Below are positions 44,090-52,744 of a stretch of DNA of 64,000 nt, in pieces. A model generated the notes under the pieces. The model made no database searches. It had not been told where the DNA came from and saw only the letters and a program-made list of their open reading frames with translations. Made by a program: the position numbers and the translations under genes. This DNA comes from Salinisphaera sp002433465 (GTDB taxonomy: Bacteria > Pseudomonadota > Gammaproteobacteria > Nevskiales > Salinisphaeraceae): NCBI RefSeq assembly GCF_040361435.1, contig NZ_APNL01000007.1:1-64000 (forward strand), given 5' to 3'. Positions within the stretch are counted from its first letter, which is position 1. Each line of letters begins with the position of its first letter.

Positions 44090-44126
44090 CCCGCTCGCCC
44101 GCGCGGTGGGGCACAGCCGAGGATTT

Positions 44127-44459
44127 ATGGAAATCGTGAAGACGTTTGGCGTTTTCGTATTGACGGCGCTCGCCGAGATAATCGGTTGCTACCTGCCGTA
44201 TCTCTGGCTCAAGCAGGGGCATACCGCCTGGCTGCTCGTGCCTGCTGCGTTCAGCCTTGCTGCTTTCGCCTGGCTGTTGACGTTGCATCCTCAAGCAGCC
44301 GGGCGCGTTTACGCGGCATATGGCGGCGTATACATCAGCGTCGCGTTGGCGTGGCTATGGGCGGTAGATTCAGTACGACCCACGGTCACCGATTTCGTCG
44401 GGGTCGTTGTGTGCCTGTTGGGTATGGCAATCATTATGTTCGGCCCGCGTTATGCCTGA
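44127..44459 (+). CDS. YnfA (UPF0060) family membrane protein
   Basis: The 110-residue product has four membrane helices and the family motifs LTALAEIIGCYLPYLWLK, then RVYAAYGGVYISVALAWLWAVD and TDFVGVVVCLLGMAIIMFGPR. YnfA proteins are related to small multidrug resistance transporters, and Shigella YnfA has been linked to efflux. The ATG at 44127 fits the first helix; the frame opens at 44106. It is followed 64 bases later by the FAD oxidoreductase gene, so the three genes may form an operon. Confidence 0.88.
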   Translation: MEIVKTFGVFVLTALAEIIGCYLPYLWLKQGHTAWLLVPAAFSLAAFAWLLTLHPQAAGRVYAAYGGVYISVALAWLWAVDSVRPTVTDFVGVVVCLLGMAIIMFGPRYA

Positions 44460-44523
44460 CGGTTCGCTGCCTTTGTCCGCCTTCGCGGGCTGCGCATGCT
44501 TCGGGCGCAACTGAGACCGGGCG

Positions 44524-45651
44524 ATGTACGACTGGCTGATCATCGGCGGCGGCATGCACGGCGCGTTCGCGGCGCAAGCGATCACCGCGGCCGGACCCGC
44601 GGCACGGCTCGCGGTGCTCGACGACCGCCCCGCCCTGGCGGACTGGCAACGCCGGGCCGATGCCTGCGGCATGACCTATCTGCGCTCTTCCAACGCCCAT
44701 CACCTGGGCCGGCGCGCCGATGCCCTGCGTGCGTTCGCAGCGGCAAACGGCTTCGACAGCGGCCACGAACTCGGCTACTACCGCCGGCCTTCGCGCGCGC
44801 TGTTCGAAGCCCATGCCCGTCACGCCCTGGCCGGGCCCGCGCGTATCGCCACGCGCGGCCAGCGCATCGAACGTATGCCCCAAGGCTGGCGTGTGCACGC
44901 CACGAACGGCCAAATCTACGATACGCGGCGGCTGGTATTGGCGCTGGGGCCCAACGCGCCCTACCGGCCCGTGGGGGCGGCGGACTGCGAGCACGTCTAC
45001 GACGCCGGTTTCGCGATCGACCGATACGCGTCGGCACGGCTCGCCGTGGTCGGCGGCGGCATCACCGGCGCCCAGCTCGCACTACGGCTGCAGCAACTCG
45101 GGCACACGGTGTGCTGGGTCACGCGTACGCCGCCGCGGCGGGCCGATTTCGATAGCGAGCCCTGCTATGCCGGCCCGCGTTGCCTGGCCCCGTTTGCCCG
45201 CACGCCAATCGAGGCGCGTACCGCCGTGCTTGCCGAGGCCCGCCAGCCCGGCACCCTGCCGCCCGATATCTTCGCGCGTATCACGGCCGCGCTGGCAGCC
45301 GGCGATATCGCCTGGCGACGTGGCGACCTCGAATCGACGGATACGAACGGCCTGCTCTTGGCGGACGGCCGGCGTATCGATGCCGATCGCGTGATTCTTG
45401 CCACCGGCTTCGAAAACCACGCCCGCCCTGACAGCCTGCTTGGCCATACCCTCGACGCGCTCGAGCTGCGCTGCGACAGCGACGGCCACGTGTTCATCAA
45501 CGACGATCTGGAAGCCGCACCGGGCCTGCACGTGCTCGGCCGCCCGGCCAGCCTTCAGCTCGGGCCGATGGCGGGCAATATCAAGGGGGCTCGGCTGGCA
45601 GGTACGCGGCTGGCCGGGCTGGCAAAGCGAGGCACCCGCAACGCAGCGTAG
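44524..45651 (+). CDS. FAD/NAD(P)-binding oxidoreductase
   Basis: The product is 375 residues with two Rossmann motifs: an N-terminal FAD site YDWLIIGGGMHGAFAAQAI and a second dinucleotide site LAVVGGGITGAQLALRL near residue 178. VILATGFE lies in the C-terminal third, followed by LHVLGRPASLQLGPMAGNIKGARLA. The layout recalls flavin monooxygenases such as lysine/ornithine N-hydroxylases and related FAD-NAD(P) proteins, but no substrate is evident. It is on the same strand as sixA and ynfA. Confidence 0.75.
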   Translation: MYDWLIIGGGMHGAFAAQAITAAGPAARLAVLDDRPALADWQRRADACGMTYLRSSNAHHLGRRADALRAFAAANGFDSGHELGYYRRPSRALFEAHARHALAGPARIATRGQRIERMPQGWRVHATNGQIYDTRRLVLALGPNAPYRPVGAADCEHVYDAGFAIDRYASARLAVVGGGITGAQLALRLQQLGHTVCWVTRTPPRRADFDSEPCYAGPRCLAPFARTPIEARTAVLAEARQPGTLPPDIFARITAALAAGDIAWRRGDLESTDTNGLLLADGRRIDADRVILATGFENHARPDSLLGHTLDALELRCDSDGHVFINDDLEAAPGLHVLGRPASLQLGPMAGNIKGARLAGTRLAGLAKRGTRNAA

Positions 45652-45666
45652 CCGAGCGCCGGGAAA

Positions 45667-45885
45667 TTATCGCCGCGCCGCTGGCTGCTCGCGTTCGCTC
45701 ATGTAGTCGTCACTGACGACATCCTGCTCAAACCAGGTGTCCCAGCGTTCGCCGCTGGGTTTGATCGGCCGGCTACGGCCGAGCACGACGATATCGGCTC
45801 GTTTTGTATCGTCGGGCAGCGCGGCGGCCTGGGGCAGACGCACCGGCTGTCTGCGATTACTCTTGAAAACAGCGCCGTGCCACAT
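45667..45885 (-). CDS. vapB: orphan VapB-type antitoxin
   Basis: The 72-residue product starts MWHGAVFKSNRRQPVRLPQA, the AbrB-like swapped-hairpin opening of VapB (AxxFxxxxxQAVRLPxE), and continues through VVLGRSRPIKPSGERWDTWF and the tail DYMSEREQPAA. It would bind DNA and a VapC nuclease, but no vapC frame follows: its stop is 16 bases from the end of the convergent FAD gene. An inverted repeat lies eight bases before the start, a typical autoregulatory operator. So it is an orphan antitoxin, perhaps acting on a VapC elsewhere. Confidence 0.72.
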   Translation of the reverse strand: MWHGAVFKSNRRQPVRLPQAAALPDDTKRADIVVLGRSRPIKPSGERWDTWFEQDVVSDDYMSEREQPAARR

Positions 45886-45892
45886 CCGCACC

Positions 45893-45929
45893 CCGTATTG
45901 GAATATGCAGGACGTATATCCCAATACGG
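45893..45929. promoter_or_regulatory. inverted-repeat operator upstream of vapB
   Basis: CCGTATTGGAATAT (45893-45906) and ATATCCCAATACGG (45916-45929) pair at 13 of 14 positions across a 9-base spacer. The location just before the vapB ATG fits autoregulation by antitoxin binding. Confidence 0.65.
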
Positions 45930-45971
45930 TGCGTTTCAGGATTGCGGACCAGGCCAAGCGCGGCCCATCGC

Positions 45972-47126
45972 CTATTCCATCAGCGGCGGCGCTTCCTTGA
46001 TGTAGTCGCGACGCTTGTTGGTAGCCTCGCCGGTGAGCGCGAAGCCGATGAGCTTGCCGTCTTCGTTCACGCAGCGGGCTTCGAAGTCGGGCATATCGCC
46101 GTCGATTTCCCATTGGCCGCCGCTTTCCACCGGCGGCATGACCACCACCGGGCAGACGTGGGTCTTCACGATGATGGGCAGCGTCGGGTACTTGACCCGA
46201 CCGGCGGTTTCGCCGTCGCCGCCGGCCAGCGTCTTGCCGAGCGTACGCGCACACTGCATGAGCGGGCCGACATAGGGCCGCCACTGGCCGTCGACCTCGG
46301 CACAGTCGCCGAGCGCATAGATGTTGGGATCGCTGGTCACCAGGGTGCGGTCCACGACGATGCCCTTGTCAATCTTGAGCCCGGCCTTTTCGGCCAGGTC
46401 GATACCGGCACGCAGGCCGACCGCCGACAACACCGCATCAGCATGGATGCTTTCGTCGTTGTCGAGCATGATCTGCAGCTGTTTGTTGCTGTGATGCACG
46501 CCGGTGGCGGCATGACCCAGATGCCAGTGCACGCCGGCTTTTGCCAGGCCGCGCTCGACGGCCTGACCACAGGCCTTGGGCAGCAGCTGCGACAACGGCC
46601 AGTCGGCCGGGTCGGCAATCGATACCTCGTAGCCGGCTTCGACCAGATCGTTGGCGAACTCGCAGCCGATCAGGCCGGCACCAAGAATCGCCACATGCTT
46701 GGCTTCGCCCAGGTTCGAGCGAAAGCCGCGGTAGTCGAACAAATTGTTGACCTTGTGAATGGCCTGGGTGGCATCACCCGCGAGCTTGAGCACGATGGGC
46801 TCGGCGCCGAAGGCCAGCACCAGCTTGTGGTAGGTCAGCGTATCGCCGTTGAGCACGATCTGGCGGTTTTCGCGGTCGATGGATTCGACCTGGCGATGGG
46901 TATGGATGGTCGCGTCAAGCTCTTCGGCCATGGCGTCGACGTCTTTCTTGACCAGATCGTCGGGCGTGGCGTTCTTGGCGTGGGCTTCCGACAGATCGGG
47001 CTTGTAGTAGCTGGCGCCGTCGTCGCGGGTGATCAGCACCAGCGGACGCTCCTTGTCGTGCTTGCGAAATTCCCGGGCCGTGCCGTAGCCGGCCAGGCCG
47101 GTGCCGACGATGATGATCGGATCCAT
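45972..47126 (-). CDS. rubB: rubredoxin-NAD(+) reductase
   Basis: The 384-residue product is a two-dinucleotide FAD enzyme: IIIVGTGLAGYGTAREFRK at the start, then YYKPDLSEA, VAILGAGLIGCEFANDLVEAGYEV around residue 150, and IYALGDCAEVDGQW. It passes electrons from NAD(P)H to rubredoxin for the AlkB hydroxylase. It is downstream of the rubredoxin gene on the same strand (68 bases), so an alkB-rubA-rubB transcript is likely. Length is normal for alkane-locus rubredoxin reductases. Confidence 0.9.
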   Translation of the reverse strand: MDPIIIVGTGLAGYGTAREFRKHDKERPLVLITRDDGASYYKPDLSEAHAKNATPDDLVKKDVDAMAEELDATIHTHRQVESIDRENRQIVLNGDTLTYHKLVLAFGAEPIVLKLAGDATQAIHKVNNLFDYRGFRSNLGEAKHVAILGAGLIGCEFANDLVEAGYEVSIADPADWPLSQLLPKACGQAVERGLAKAGVHWHLGHAATGVHHSNKQLQIMLDNDESIHADAVLSAVGLRAGIDLAEKAGLKIDKGIVVDRTLVTSDPNIYALGDCAEVDGQWRPYVGPLMQCARTLGKTLAGGDGETAGRVKYPTLPIIVKTHVCPVVVMPPVESGGQWEIDGDMPDFEARCVNEDGKLIGFALTGEATNKRRDYIKEAPPLME

Positions 47127-47194
47127 GCGAGCTCTCGTTTGCGATCAAATAGCGGGCCGCGCTGCGGCCCATGCGTGCCGAACCAGGGCTGTGA

Positions 47195-47362
47195 TCAGTC
47201 GACTTCCATCATTTCGAAATCGTCCTTGGGCGCACCACAGTCGGGGCAGGTCCAGTCGTCGGGGATGTCATCCCACTTGGTGCCCGGCTCGATGCCCTCG
47301 TCCGGCATGCCTTCGGCTTCGTCGTACTCGAAACCACAGACGATGCATTGCCATTTCTTCAT
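47195..47362 (-). CDS. rubA: rubredoxin (AlkG2-type)
   Basis: This is a 55-residue protein: MKKWQCIVCGFEYDEAEG at the start and DDWTCPDCGAPKDDFEMMEV at the end. The four iron-binding Cys lie in CIVCG and CPDCG, spaced normally, with no Arg insertion after the first pair, as in the electron-transferring AlkG2 class. AAAGGA precedes the ATG. It sits between alkB and the rubredoxin reductase and carries electrons from the reductase to AlkB. The gene is below common ORF length limits. Confidence 0.97.
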   Translation of the reverse strand: MKKWQCIVCGFEYDEAEGMPDEGIEPGTKWDDIPDDWTCPDCGAPKDDFEMMEVD

Positions 47363-47490
47363 CTAACGTCCTTTATGAACTGTTTCGCTGGAGCAAATTC
47401 GGGCGCCGTGACAACGGCGCCCGTTCGGTGGAATTCAAGGCTACCAAAACCGCCGTACGACGGCGATTCCTTGATTACGCAGCGATCGCC

Positions 47491-48672
47491 CTAGGCAGAC
47501 GCATCGGCCGACGTGGCCGGCGGCGGGTACTTGGCCAGCAAACGCTCGCGTTTGCCCGGCTGCAGGTTGGCGCGGCGCAGGTCGCCGTCATAGTGGGCCA
47601 CGACACGCTTGTCCATGACGCGATACCAGAGCGGCGGGAAATAGGCGAGCACGATCATGCCGGCATAGCCGGTGGGCAGCTGGGGCGCTTCGTCGAAATG
47701 ACGCAGCGACTGGTAGCGCCGGGTCGGATGCGCATGGTGATCGGAATGGCGCTGCAGGTGGAACAGGAAGATGTTGGTCACGATGTGATCGTTGTTCCAG
47801 GAATGCTCCGGCTGACAACGCTCGTAGCGACCGCTGTCCAGTTTCTTGCGCAGCAGGCCGTAGTGCTCGGCGTAGTTGACCGCTTCCAGCAGCGAGGCAC
47901 CCAGAATGGCCTGCACGATCAGAAACGGCAGCAGCTCGATACCGAAGGCGGCCATAAGCGCGCCCCAGAGCACGACCGTCATGCCCCAGGACTGCAGCAC
48001 TTCATTGTGCACACTCCAGAAGCTGCGGTTCTTGCGTGCCATGCGCGTCTTCTCGATGTCGAGCGCCGAGCGCGCACTGCCGCCGGCGGTACGCACGAGA
48101 AAACGCCAGAACGGCTCGCCCATGCGGGCACTGGCCGGGTCGTGCGGTGTGGCCACGTTCTTGTGATGGCCGCGATTGTGCTCGGTATAGAAATGCCCGT
48201 AGGCCACCGGCGCAAGCGCGATCTTGGCCAGCCAGCTTTCGATGGCCGTGTTCTTGTGGCCCAGTTCGTGGGCGGTGTTGATGGACACGCCGGAGAGCAT
48301 GCCGATGGTGCTGACAAAACCCAGCCACTGCCAGAAGGTCAGATCCTGAGTGCCGACGATGGCACAGACGGCCACGAACAGAATGAGCTGGACGACCACA
48401 TAGATATAGGTCGAGTAGCGGTAGAACGGGTCGTCCTCGAGGATATCGAGCACCCGCTCGGGCGGATTGGTGCTGTCCTTGCCGATCAGCAGGTCGAGTA
48501 CCGGCACCACGCCGTAGACCACGATTGGCCCGGCAAAGATCAGCCAGGTCTGGCCCGTCAGCCAGCCGGTGAGCGCCAGAGCGGCCACGATGATGATGAT
48601 GCCGAAGCCCATGGGCCACAGCCAGCGCTTGCGGTCATGGGCCCGCGCTTCGGCCATTGTCATTGTATTCAT
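47491..48672 (-). CDS. alkB: alkane 1-monooxygenase AlkB
   Basis: The product is 393 residues from the ATG at 48672, which has GAGGAG six bases upstream. It has several membrane helices and the di-iron His boxes: HELGHK, EHNRGHHKN and LQRHSDHHAHP, plus the alkane-hydroxylase motif NYAEHYGL. It inserts oxygen at the end of medium-chain n-alkanes, taking electrons from rubredoxin. The rubredoxin and reductase genes follow on the same strand. A TetR gene is divergent, with palindromic sites between. Confidence 0.96.
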   Translation of the reverse strand: MNTMTMAEARAHDRKRWLWPMGFGIIIIVAALALTGWLTGQTWLIFAGPIVVYGVVPVLDLLIGKDSTNPPERVLDILEDDPFYRYSTYIYVVVQLILFVAVCAIVGTQDLTFWQWLGFVSTIGMLSGVSINTAHELGHKNTAIESWLAKIALAPVAYGHFYTEHNRGHHKNVATPHDPASARMGEPFWRFLVRTAGGSARSALDIEKTRMARKNRSFWSVHNEVLQSWGMTVVLWGALMAAFGIELLPFLIVQAILGASLLEAVNYAEHYGLLRKKLDSGRYERCQPEHSWNNDHIVTNIFLFHLQRHSDHHAHPTRRYQSLRHFDEAPQLPTGYAGMIVLAYFPPLWYRVMDKRVVAHYDGDLRRANLQPGKRERLLAKYPPPATSADASA

Positions 48673-48723
48673 GCGATCTCCTCGCGTTAGCGGCATGGAC
48701 ACGACCGGCGACGCGCTTGCACC

Positions 48724-48785
48724 CTACCGATCGGTTTATTACATTGCTCGCTGTAACTCTATTAGTTAATCGACCGGTTAGTCAA
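48724..48785. promoter_or_regulatory. alkB promoter with two TetR-like operators
   Basis: The 158-base gap between alkB and tetR has TTGACT on the minus strand (48780-48785), a good -35. Between and after it lie two related palindromes: TAATCGACCGGTTA (48767-48780) and TACCGATCGGTTTA (48725-48738), both of ACCGxTCGGT type. The first overlaps the alkB -35, so binding by the divergent TetR protein should repress alkB. Confidence 0.55.
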
Positions 48786-48830
48786 TAGCCTATGCTAACG
48801 TCGTGTTTTGGTTCGTCAGCGACGAAAAAC

Positions 48831-49487
48831 ATGGCACGACCGGTAGACACGGACCCGGGGCAAACGCGCAAGCGCATCTGCGATGCGGCCTTTCGCGCGT
48901 TCGGCCGCTTTGGCTACGACGGCGTGTCGATGACGCGTATGGCGCATGAAGCCGGGGTGACCAAAGCTGCCCTGTACTGGCACTTCGACAGCAAGCAGAC
49001 ACTCTATGCCGACGCCATGCAGCGCCTGATCGGCATCTTCGAGGCGCACGTATTCGACGCGGTGGCCGACGAAACCGATCCGGTGGAACAGATATTCGCG
49101 ATGTTCGCGGGCCTGGAACACCTGGTAGAAGACCCGCGCCTGGCCGAGGGCATCGCTGGCTACTGGCTCAAGCCCAGCACCGCCGACGTCGAGGCCGCGA
49201 TCGCCGTGCAGCAGGCGTTCGAGGCCCAGGCCTCCGAGGCAATCGAACAGCTGCTCGACGAAGCGCGTGCGACCCAGGCCCTGAGCGTGGAAGGCTCGAC
49301 CCGCGACATGGCACGGGCCTTCATTTCACTTATCGAGGCGATCGTGCTGCCGCTGGGCCATCGCAGCACCCGCGATCATCGACGCGTGGTCCGCGTACTC
49401 GCGCACATCTTCTTCCAGGCCCATGCGCGGGCGCCCGAGCTGGCCAAGCGCGCGGCCCGACGCCTAGACATGGCGGCGGAATCTTGA
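48831..49487 (+). CDS. TetR family regulator of the alkane locus
   Basis: The product is 218 residues from the ATG at 48831. The N-terminal helix-turn-helix is VSMTRMAHEAGVTKAALYWHFDSKQTLY (about 35-62), after ICDAAFRAFGRFGYDG. The ligand domain is helical and otherwise unremarkable. It is divergent from alkB and is followed 97 bases later by the aldehyde dehydrogenase gene. The likely role is to sense an alkane product (alcohol, aldehyde, fatty acid or acyl-CoA) and release alkB; the ligand is not known. Confidence 0.87.
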   Translation: MARPVDTDPGQTRKRICDAAFRAFGRFGYDGVSMTRMAHEAGVTKAALYWHFDSKQTLYADAMQRLIGIFEAHVFDAVADETDPVEQIFAMFAGLEHLVEDPRLAEGIAGYWLKPSTADVEAAIAVQQAFEAQASEAIEQLLDEARATQALSVEGSTRDMARAFISLIEAIVLPLGHRSTRDHRRVVRVLAHIFFQAHARAPELAKRAARRLDMAAES

Positions 49488-49584
49488 GCGCTTGCACTGG
49501 CCGCCGTGACAAGAACCTGACATAACATTCGAATAATGCGAGCAACGCGCCGGGTCTCCGGGGCGTCGAGACAGGAGAATTCCC

Positions 49585-51036
49585 ATGAGTACCGCCGTAG
49601 AGAATATCGCTGCTGCCGCGCCCGCGGAGGCCGATCACGGCCGCACCGAACGGCTGTTTGCGGCCCAGCAGGTCAAGGCCCTGTCGCTGCGGACATCCAC
49701 CGCGGCCGAACGCATCGAAAAGATCAAGCGCCTGCGCCAGGCGATGTTCGATCGCAGCGAACAGATCTACAAGGCCTGCCATGCGGACTTCGCAAAGCCC
49801 GCGCCGGAAGTCGATATCACCGAGATCCTGCCGGTGGTCATGGAAGCCAACCATGCAATTCGTCATCTCAAGGGCTGGATGAAGCCCGAACGCAAGCGGC
49901 CTACGCTGCTGATGTTCGGCACCTCGGCCGAGGTGCGAAACGAACCCAAGGGCGTATGCCTGATCATCTCGCCCTGGAACTACCCCATCAATCTGAGTTT
50001 CGGGCCGTTGATCTCGGCGATCGCAGCCGGCAATACGGTCATTCTCAAACCATCGGAGATGACCCCGCACTGCGCCCAGCTCATGGACGACATCGTGTCG
50101 GATCTCTTCGACGAGGATGAAGTCACGGTGGTGCAGGGCGCGGTACAAACGTCACAGCACCTGCTGGGGCTGCATTTCGACCATATCTTCTTCACCGGTT
50201 CGCCGGCGGTCGGCAAGATCGTGATGCGCGCCGCGGCCGAACACCTCACCTCGGTGACCCTGGAACTGGGCGGCAAGTCGCCGGTGATCGTGGACAAGAC
50301 CGCGGATATCGACAAGTCGGCGAAGAACCTGGCCTGGGGCAAGTTCGCCAACAACGGCCAGACCTGTATCGCGCCGGACTACATGTATGTCCATACCGAT
50401 ATTCTGGACAGCTTCGTCGAGGCCATGCGCAAGGCCATGACCAAGCTCTACGGCGATCAGGCACAGATGGCATCGAACGCCGATTACTGCCGGATCGTCA
50501 ACGACAAGCACTACGCGCGCGTGAAAAGCCTCATCGACGACGCCACCGAGCGCGGCGCGCGCGTGTCCATGGGCGGCGTGGAAGCCAACAACGACAACTA
50601 TATCGCCCCCACCCTGCTGACCGAGGTCGACCGCGAATCGCGCGTGCTTTCAGAGGAGATCTTCGGCCCCATCCTGCCGATCGTCCCCTTCACCGACAGC
50701 GACCGCGTGATCGACGAAATCAACGCCCAGCCCAAACCGCTGGCGCTGTACGTCTTTGCACGCGACAACGACTTCATCGACAAGGTGCTGTCCAACACCA
50801 GCGCGGGCGGCTCCTGCGTGAACCATTCGATGGTGCAGTTTCTGCACGCCAACCTGCCGTTTGGCGGGGTCAACAATTCGGGGCTGGGCAACTCGCACGG
50901 CCACTACGGCTTCAAGGCCTTCAGCCACGAGCGGGCAGTGGTGCGCGAGCGCTTCTCGCTTAGCTTTTTGTTCCTGCCGCCCTACAAGGGCTTCACGCGC
51001 TGGTTCATCAAGTTCGCTACGCGCTGGCTGGTCTGA
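49585..51036 (+). CDS. fatty/coniferyl-type aldehyde dehydrogenase (AlkH-like)
   Basis: The product is 483 residues. Class 3-like aldehyde dehydrogenase features: ISPWNYPINLSFGPL, FFTGSPAVGK, catalytic Glu in VTLELGGKSP and Cys in NNGQTCIAPDY, then EEIFGPILPI and the conserved PFGGVNNSGLGNSHGHYGF. The C-terminus (FSLSFLFLPPYKGF and WFIKFATRWLV) is hydrophobic and probably binds membrane. It would oxidise the long-chain aldehyde produced downstream of AlkB to fatty acid. AGGAGA precedes the ATG. No alcohol dehydrogenase gene is nearby. Confidence 0.88.
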   Translation: MSTAVENIAAAAPAEADHGRTERLFAAQQVKALSLRTSTAAERIEKIKRLRQAMFDRSEQIYKACHADFAKPAPEVDITEILPVVMEANHAIRHLKGWMKPERKRPTLLMFGTSAEVRNEPKGVCLIISPWNYPINLSFGPLISAIAAGNTVILKPSEMTPHCAQLMDDIVSDLFDEDEVTVVQGAVQTSQHLLGLHFDHIFFTGSPAVGKIVMRAAAEHLTSVTLELGGKSPVIVDKTADIDKSAKNLAWGKFANNGQTCIAPDYMYVHTDILDSFVEAMRKAMTKLYGDQAQMASNADYCRIVNDKHYARVKSLIDDATERGARVSMGGVEANNDNYIAPTLLTEVDRESRVLSEEIFGPILPIVPFTDSDRVIDEINAQPKPLALYVFARDNDFIDKVLSNTSAGGSCVNHSMVQFLHANLPFGGVNNSGLGNSHGHYGFKAFSHERAVVRERFSLSFLFLPPYKGFTRWFIKFATRWLV

Positions 51037-51169
51037 CCCGGGGCGTGCATGGCGGCCGGACGGCGTTCGGCCGCCGATTCGATCCCGTTTGTGGCAACGC
51101 TCGGGCACCGCGATGGGCCGGGCTTGCGTTAAGCTGACGCCCGTCATTCAATCCGACCGTTAGAGCATC

Positions 51170-52039
51170 ATGTCCGCAGCCCAACGCTTTCTTTCCGCGC
51201 TCGAAACCGAACACCCGCTCCAGATCGTGGGGGCCATCAACGCCTATGCCGCGATGCTGGCCGAACACAGCGGCTTCAAAGCGATCTATCTGTCCGGCGG
51301 CGGCGTGGCGAACTGGTCCTACGGGCTGCCCGATCTGGGCATGACCACCATGAACGACGTGCTCGAAGACGTGCGCCGGATCACCTATGCCACCGACGTG
51401 CCGCTGCTGGTGGATATCGATACCGGTTGGGGCAGCGCCTTCAACATCGGACGCACGGTCAAGCTGTTCGAGAAGGCCGGCGCAGCCTGCGTGCATATCG
51501 AGGATCAGGTGGCGGCCAAACGCTGTGGCCATCGCCCGGGCAAGGCGATCGTGTCCAAGGAGGAAATGGCCGAGCGCGTGACCGCGGCCGCCGACGCCCG
51601 CGACGAAATGCTGATCATGGCGCGTACCGATGCGCTGGCCGTCGAGGGCCTGGACTCGGCCGTCGAACGCGCCGCGGCCTGCGTGGAAGCCGGCGCCGAC
51701 TTCATCTTCGCCGAGGCCATGACCGACCTGGAAATGTACAAGCGCTTCACCGAGCTGGGCGTGCCGGTATTGGCCAATATCACCGAATTCGGCCAGACCG
51801 AGCTCTATACCACCACCGAGCTGGCCGATCAGGGCGTGGGCATGGTGCTGTATCCGTTGTCCGCCTCACGGGCCATGGCCAACGCCGCGCTCGACGTCTA
51901 CGGCGCAATTCGCGCCGACGGCACCCAGAAGCATGTGGTCGATCGCATGCAGACCCGCAGCGAACTCTACGAGCATCTGGGCTATCACGAATATGAAGAC
52001 AAGCTCGACGCCCTGTTCGGCGACAACAAGGATCGATAA
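51170..52039 (+). CDS. prpB: methylisocitrate lyase PrpB
   Basis: The 289-residue product is an isocitrate-lyase-superfamily enzyme: GAINAYAAMLAEHSGFKAIYLSGGG, the Mg-binding LLVDIDTGWG and HIEDQ, the lyase motif AAKRCGHRPGK with catalytic Cys, and MARTDALAVEGLDSAVERA. It cleaves 2-methylisocitrate to pyruvate and succinate, the last step of the methylcitrate cycle, useful for propionyl-CoA from odd-chain alkanes. It follows the aldehyde dehydrogenase after 133 bases on the same strand; prpC is not in this window. Confidence 0.9.
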   Translation: MSAAQRFLSALETEHPLQIVGAINAYAAMLAEHSGFKAIYLSGGGVANWSYGLPDLGMTTMNDVLEDVRRITYATDVPLLVDIDTGWGSAFNIGRTVKLFEKAGAACVHIEDQVAAKRCGHRPGKAIVSKEEMAERVTAAADARDEMLIMARTDALAVEGLDSAVERAAACVEAGADFIFAEAMTDLEMYKRFTELGVPVLANITEFGQTELYTTTELADQGVGMVLYPLSASRAMANAALDVYGAIRADGTQKHVVDRMQTRSELYEHLGYHEYEDKLDALFGDNKDR

Positions 52040-52090
52040 GCACCACCGGCCCGCCCCTGCAACCGCCCATTCGCCCACCAGGAACCGCCC

Positions 52091-52744
52091 ATGAAACCTA
52101 TCTTCTTCATTACGGTTATCGTTGCGATCTTTCTCGGCCTGGTGATCTTCTGGCTGGCCGGCGGGCCGGGCTATATCACGCCCGATGCCGATCGAACCGA
52201 GGTCCAGCGCGACCAGCCCGCGCTGGCCGTGAACGACGCCGCCCCGGCCGAAGCCACGGACGACGCAACGACACAGATCCCCGCCGAGCCGCCCGGTTTC
52301 TGTGAGCGCGATTTCGACCAGGTCGCCGAACGCGAGGCCGATGTGCCCGACCTGCGCGAGGCCGGGGGCCTGGTCTATATCTTCGAACGCGAGGCCCGCC
52401 TCGAAGACCCCTACGGCTGTGCCGATTTCTACCTGGCCCACGGCCTGGATATCGACGCGGCCGACCCGCGTGAAGGCGGCGAGAAGCTCACCGGGCTGTT
52501 CTATGCCATCCAGCGCAACGACCCGAAGATGCTGCGCTTCATGATCGATCACGGCGCCGACCTGGAACAGCGCGCGGGCAAGAACGACACCCGCGCGATG
52601 GGCTATGCCTATTTTCTGGCCCTCAAGGACCAGCGCATCGATCGCAACGGCATCATCGGCATTCTAGACAGCGAACTCACCCGTCAGGCCAGCGCCAACG
52701 ATTCCTCCAGCGCCAACGCCACGCAAGACAACGACGCGGCCTGA
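52091..52744 (+). CDS. membrane-anchored protein with ankyrin-like repeats
   Basis: The 217-residue product has one N-terminal membrane helix (FFITVIVAIFLGLVIFWLAG) and an Ala/Asp-rich linker. The middle part (about 70-190) reads FYLAHGLDIDAADPREGG and AIQRNDPKMLRFMIDHGADLEQ, resembling two ankyrin-type repeats. Two Cys (FCERDF and YGCADF) flank them. It is probably envelope-anchored with the repeats outside the cytoplasm. I do not assign a function. Its stop meets the stop of the convergent ATP-grasp gene with no gap. Confidence 0.6.
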   Translation: MKPIFFITVIVAIFLGLVIFWLAGGPGYITPDADRTEVQRDQPALAVNDAAPAEATDDATTQIPAEPPGFCERDFDQVAEREADVPDLREAGGLVYIFEREARLEDPYGCADFYLAHGLDIDAADPREGGEKLTGLFYAIQRNDPKMLRFMIDHGADLEQRAGKNDTRAMGYAYFLALKDQRIDRNGIIGILDSELTRQASANDSSSANATQDNDAA

